Below, piece after piece: positions 62,125 through 64,000 of a stretch of DNA of 64,000 nt; the stretch's first letter is position 1; each line of letters starts with the position of its first letter. The translations under genes were made by a program, and so were the position numbers. Under the pieces are notes generated by a model. The model did not search any database. It was not told the DNA's origin and saw only the letters and a program-made list of their open reading frames with translations. Location: NCBI GenBank assembly GCA_026954325.1, contig JAIXKK010000004.1, forward strand, positions 21,317 through 85,316, in the 5' to 3' direction. Origin of the DNA: Bryobacterales bacterium. Lineage in GTDB: Bacteria; Acidobacteriota; Terriglobia; Bryobacterales; Bryobacteraceae.

Positions 62125-63642
62125 ATGGAAGATTTTCACGATCACGCTCTATTTGAAACCTCTGATTCGCTCAGCCGCATCCTGAGCGAACAGGCGGAGC
62201 CTTCTGAATTTCCGGAGAGCGAATTGCGCGGCGAAGACGCGCCCCATCCCGTCGGCGAACCCGTATCCACCGATGACCCCGTTCGAGCATATCTGCGGGA
62301 GATGGGCACGATTTCCCTGCTGACCCGCGATGGGGAGGTCGCTTTGGCGCGGCGTCTGGAGCGCGGCAAACACCGGGTGCGCAAGACGCTTTCCCGCGCC
62401 CCTGTCGTGCAGCGGCTGGTGTTGTCGCTTTATGAGGACGTGCTGCAATCGAAGCTGCGGCTGGACGATATCGCCGAAGTGGGCGGCCCTGACGGCGCGG
62501 CCAAGGAGCGCAAGCGCTCGGAAGCCAGGCGGCGGTTCGTGGCGGTGCTGAAGCTGCATAACGAATTGACCACATTGGAGAAAAAGCTGGCCGCCACGCC
62601 TGCGCGCCACGTGCGGGTGCAGGCGGAACTGCGCGGTAAAATGGTCCGGCTGGGCATCCGTTTTTCCCAAGCCATCCGCGAGGCGCCGTTCTCGGCGGCC
62701 GGCTGGAAGCGGCTCGAAAGCGCCTACAAGCGCGCGGCGGAAGAAGTCCTGACTCTGGAATCCGAATTGGCGCGGCTTCTGTTGCAGCATAAGGATTCGG
62801 CGTCCGTCCGGGAGACCCGGCGGCTGCTGCGCGAGAAGGAAGCCGCTTTCGAAGCCAAGGCGGCCGATTGGCGGAAGGGCCTGAACGCCATCCACCGCGG
62901 GGAGTTGGAAGCCCAGCAGGCGAAGAAAGCACTGGTGGAGGCAAACCTCCGCCTGGTGGTTTCCGTGGCCAAGAAGTACGTGAACCGCGGACTTCACCTC
63001 CTGGACCTGATCCAGGAGGGCAACATGGGGCTGATGCATGCCGTGGACAAGTTCAACTACAAGCTAGGCTACAAGTTCTCCACGTACGCCACCTGGTGGA
63101 TTCGCCAGGCGGTGACGCGCGCCCTCGATGACCAGTCGCGCACCATTCGGATACCCGTTCACATGAATGAGAGTCTGACGAAATTCGTGCGGGCCTCGCA
63201 TGAACTCGAAAAGGAGTTGGGCCGCAGGCCGACCAATGAGGAAATCGGCGTGCGCATGGAAACCTCGGCGCAGAGAGTGCAGGAATTGCGGGCAATCTCC
63301 CGCGATCCGGTCTCGCTTGATCTCCAGGTGGGGCGTGACGGCGAGTCCGCCTTGCGGGATCTGATCGAGGACCGCTGGCGCCGCCCGCTGGTAGATACTC
63401 TGTTCGACAACAACGTCCGCGAGGAGACAGCCGGCGTGCTGAGAATCCTCCAGCCCAATGAAGAAAAGGTGATCCGGCTCCGATTCGGCATCGGCTGCGA
63501 TCGCGAGCACACGCTGCAGGAAATCGCCCAGCAGTTCAATGTGAGCCGGGAGCACATCCGCCAGATCGAGGCCGAGGCGCTGCGCCGCCTCCGCAACCCC
63601 GAGTGCGCCCATCGCCTGCGCCCGCTGACAAGCGTTCTGTAG
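62125..63642 (+). CDS. rpoD: RNA polymerase principal sigma factor (sigma-70)
   Basis: 505-residue sigma-70-family principal sigma factor. Region 1.2 begins [16 protein letters not shown]; an acidic/helical non-conserved region follows; region 2 holds [24 protein letters not shown] and [17 protein letters not shown] with the -10-recognition helix ([12 protein letters not shown]). Region 3 ([15 protein letters not shown]) and region 4.2 ([19 protein letters not shown]) for the -35 box are complete. Region 1.1 is short or missing. The last residues ([11 protein letters not shown]) differ from the usual KLR end. ATG 62125 is used since GGAGGG precedes it. Confidence 0.96.
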   Translation: MEDFHDHALFETSDSLSRILSEQAEPSEFPESELRGEDAPHPVGEPVSTDDPVRAYLREMGTISLLTRDGEVALARRLERGKHRVRKTLSRAPVVQRLVLSLYEDVLQSKLRLDDIAEVGGPDGAAKERKRSEARRRFVAVLKLHNELTTLEKKLAATPARHVRVQAELRGKMVRLGIRFSQAIREAPFSAAGWKRLESAYKRAAEEVLTLESELARLLLQHKDSASVRETRRLLREKEAAFEAKAADWRKGLNAIHRGELEAQQAKKALVEANLRLVVSVAKKYVNRGLHLLDLIQEGNMGLMHAVDKFNYKLGYKFSTYATWWIRQAVTRALDDQSRTIRIPVHMNESLTKFVRASHELEKELGRRPTNEEIGVRMETSAQRVQELRAISRDPVSLDLQVGRDGESALRDLIEDRWRRPLVDTLFDNNVREETAGVLRILQPNEEKVIRLRFGIGCDREHTLQEIAQQFNVSREHIRQIEAEALRRLRNPECAHRLRPLTSVL

Positions 63643-63650
63643 ACGCCCGG

Positions 63651-64000
63651 CTACGGGATGACGTTCAATCCGGAATCCGTCACAAGTTCCTTCGCTCCAG
63701 GAACTTCCAACTCGGGCATCGGCATGCCTTGAAAGAGCTTCCGGCAGGGCTTCGCCAGCCACCGCGCCCAACGGTTGGCGCTTTTCCGCCGCGCGCTGTC
63801 GGTGGCGATCCCGGTGTTGGCGTACATCTGCCGGTAGAGCTTGGAGATGAGCACAAACGCGAGGCGCGATTTGAGCGACTTGCAGCAGTGAGCCCGCTTC
63901 CAGATCTCAGCGAGGCTGTAGAAGCGGTCCCAGATTCCCTGCGTTCGCTTCCTGATCTCTTCCGAGGACATCGTAGGATGCGGAGCGTAGAGCTTCGGTC
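63651..64000 (-). CDS. C-terminal part of a probable radical SAM protein, cut by window edge
   Basis: At least 116 residues in the window; the frame remains open to the edge (PKLYAPHPTMSSEEIRKRT), so the N-terminal part is outside. The ending, with TMSSEEIRKRTQGIWDRFYS and LISKLYRQMYANTGIATDSAR, resembles the C-terminal tail of B12-binding radical SAM proteins of the kind involved in hopanoid or tetrapyrrole tailoring. No Fe-S motif is in view. Convergent with rpoD (8-base gap). Confidence 0.6.
   Translation of the reverse strand, partial: PKLYAPHPTMSSEEIRKRTQGIWDRFYSLAEIWKRAHCCKSLKSRLAFVLISKLYRQMYANTGIATDSARRKSANRWARWLAKPCRKLFQGMPMPELEVPGAKELVTDSGLNVIP

Overview
The window reads as a dense, GC-rich bacterial chromosome segment from an Acidobacteriota member, most likely the Solibacter/Bryobacterales branch. 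This is inferred from family content, not from a marker-gene search. The main pointers are a 1033-residue NHL beta-propeller protein with the C-terminal domain typical of Solibacter (TIGR03437-like), many Tat-exported (RRxFL-type) amidohydrolases, Gfo/Idh oxidoreductases and beta-propellers, PadR regulators paired with a membrane protein, large Ser/Thr kinase-TPR genes, and paired PTPS-related membrane proteins. No insertion sequence, prophage or CRISPR array was seen.

Layout. 1-5.5 kb: the end of a DegT-type sugar aminotransferase, a small membrane protein and two tandem paralogous polytopic membrane proteins, translationally coupled and probably concerned with envelope glycans. 5.6-7.1 kb: a secreted repeat-like protein with a good promoter and a terminator shared with a convergent SDR gene. 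7.9-8.4 kb: an intact tRNA-Val(GAC) flanked by a 5' tRNA fragment, a 3' tRNA fragment and a near-perfect 20-bp inverted repeat. 8.4-25 kb: an accessory, catabolic and secretory region holding a TPR protein, amidohydrolases (one frameshifted), an FGE-like/sialidase fusion, a HicBA-type toxin-antitoxin pair, an MFS transporter plus M19 dipeptidase operon, a heme/HhH protein plus YncE-like propeller operon, a frameshifted enolase-superfamily gene, a second M19 peptidase, a CocE-type hydrolase and a lactonase. 25-29 kb: housekeeping tpiA, xerC and trmFO, then a GNAT enzyme. 28.9-30.2 kb: a TacA/TacT-type toxin-antitoxin pair and a stand-alone deaminase-fold protein. 30.4-32.3 kb: an SDR and FAH hydrolase operon and a small basic protein.

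32.5-39.2 kb is the most conserved block: purQ-purL-purF, a zincin-like metalloprotease, htpX and an RlmI-like methyltransferase. 39.2-47.5 kb holds the large NHL protein, a GDSL hydrolase, an operon of Gfo/Idh oxidoreductase, exported RidA-like protein and Tat lipoprotein sugar-binding protein, an alpha/beta hydrolase and a truncated acetamidase. 47.6-49.2 kb is a multiply broken recQ-like helicase. 49.2-56.9 kb holds an S9 peptidase, an internally duplicated barrel-like protein, a histidine kinase/REC-XRE response regulator pair and a spermidine synthase fused to a membrane domain. 56.9-59.3 kb has a decayed Ser/Thr kinase-TPR gene and a PadR regulator next to a frameshifted membrane protein. 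59.4-64 kb has methylmalonate-semialdehyde dehydrogenase, another Tat amidohydrolase, the principal sigma factor rpoD and the C-terminus of a likely radical SAM protein.

Gene decay is a theme. At least six loci are broken by frameshift, nonsense mutation or internal deletion. In two of them (recQ, kinase) the damage is too extensive to be sequencing error. In two others (10.2 kb and 19.6 kb) a single missing C explains everything, so an assembly error is possible. The candidates most worth follow-up are the stand-alone deaminase next to TacAT, the tRNA-Val island, the FGE-like/sialidase fusion, the heme-HhH protein and the REC-XRE regulator.
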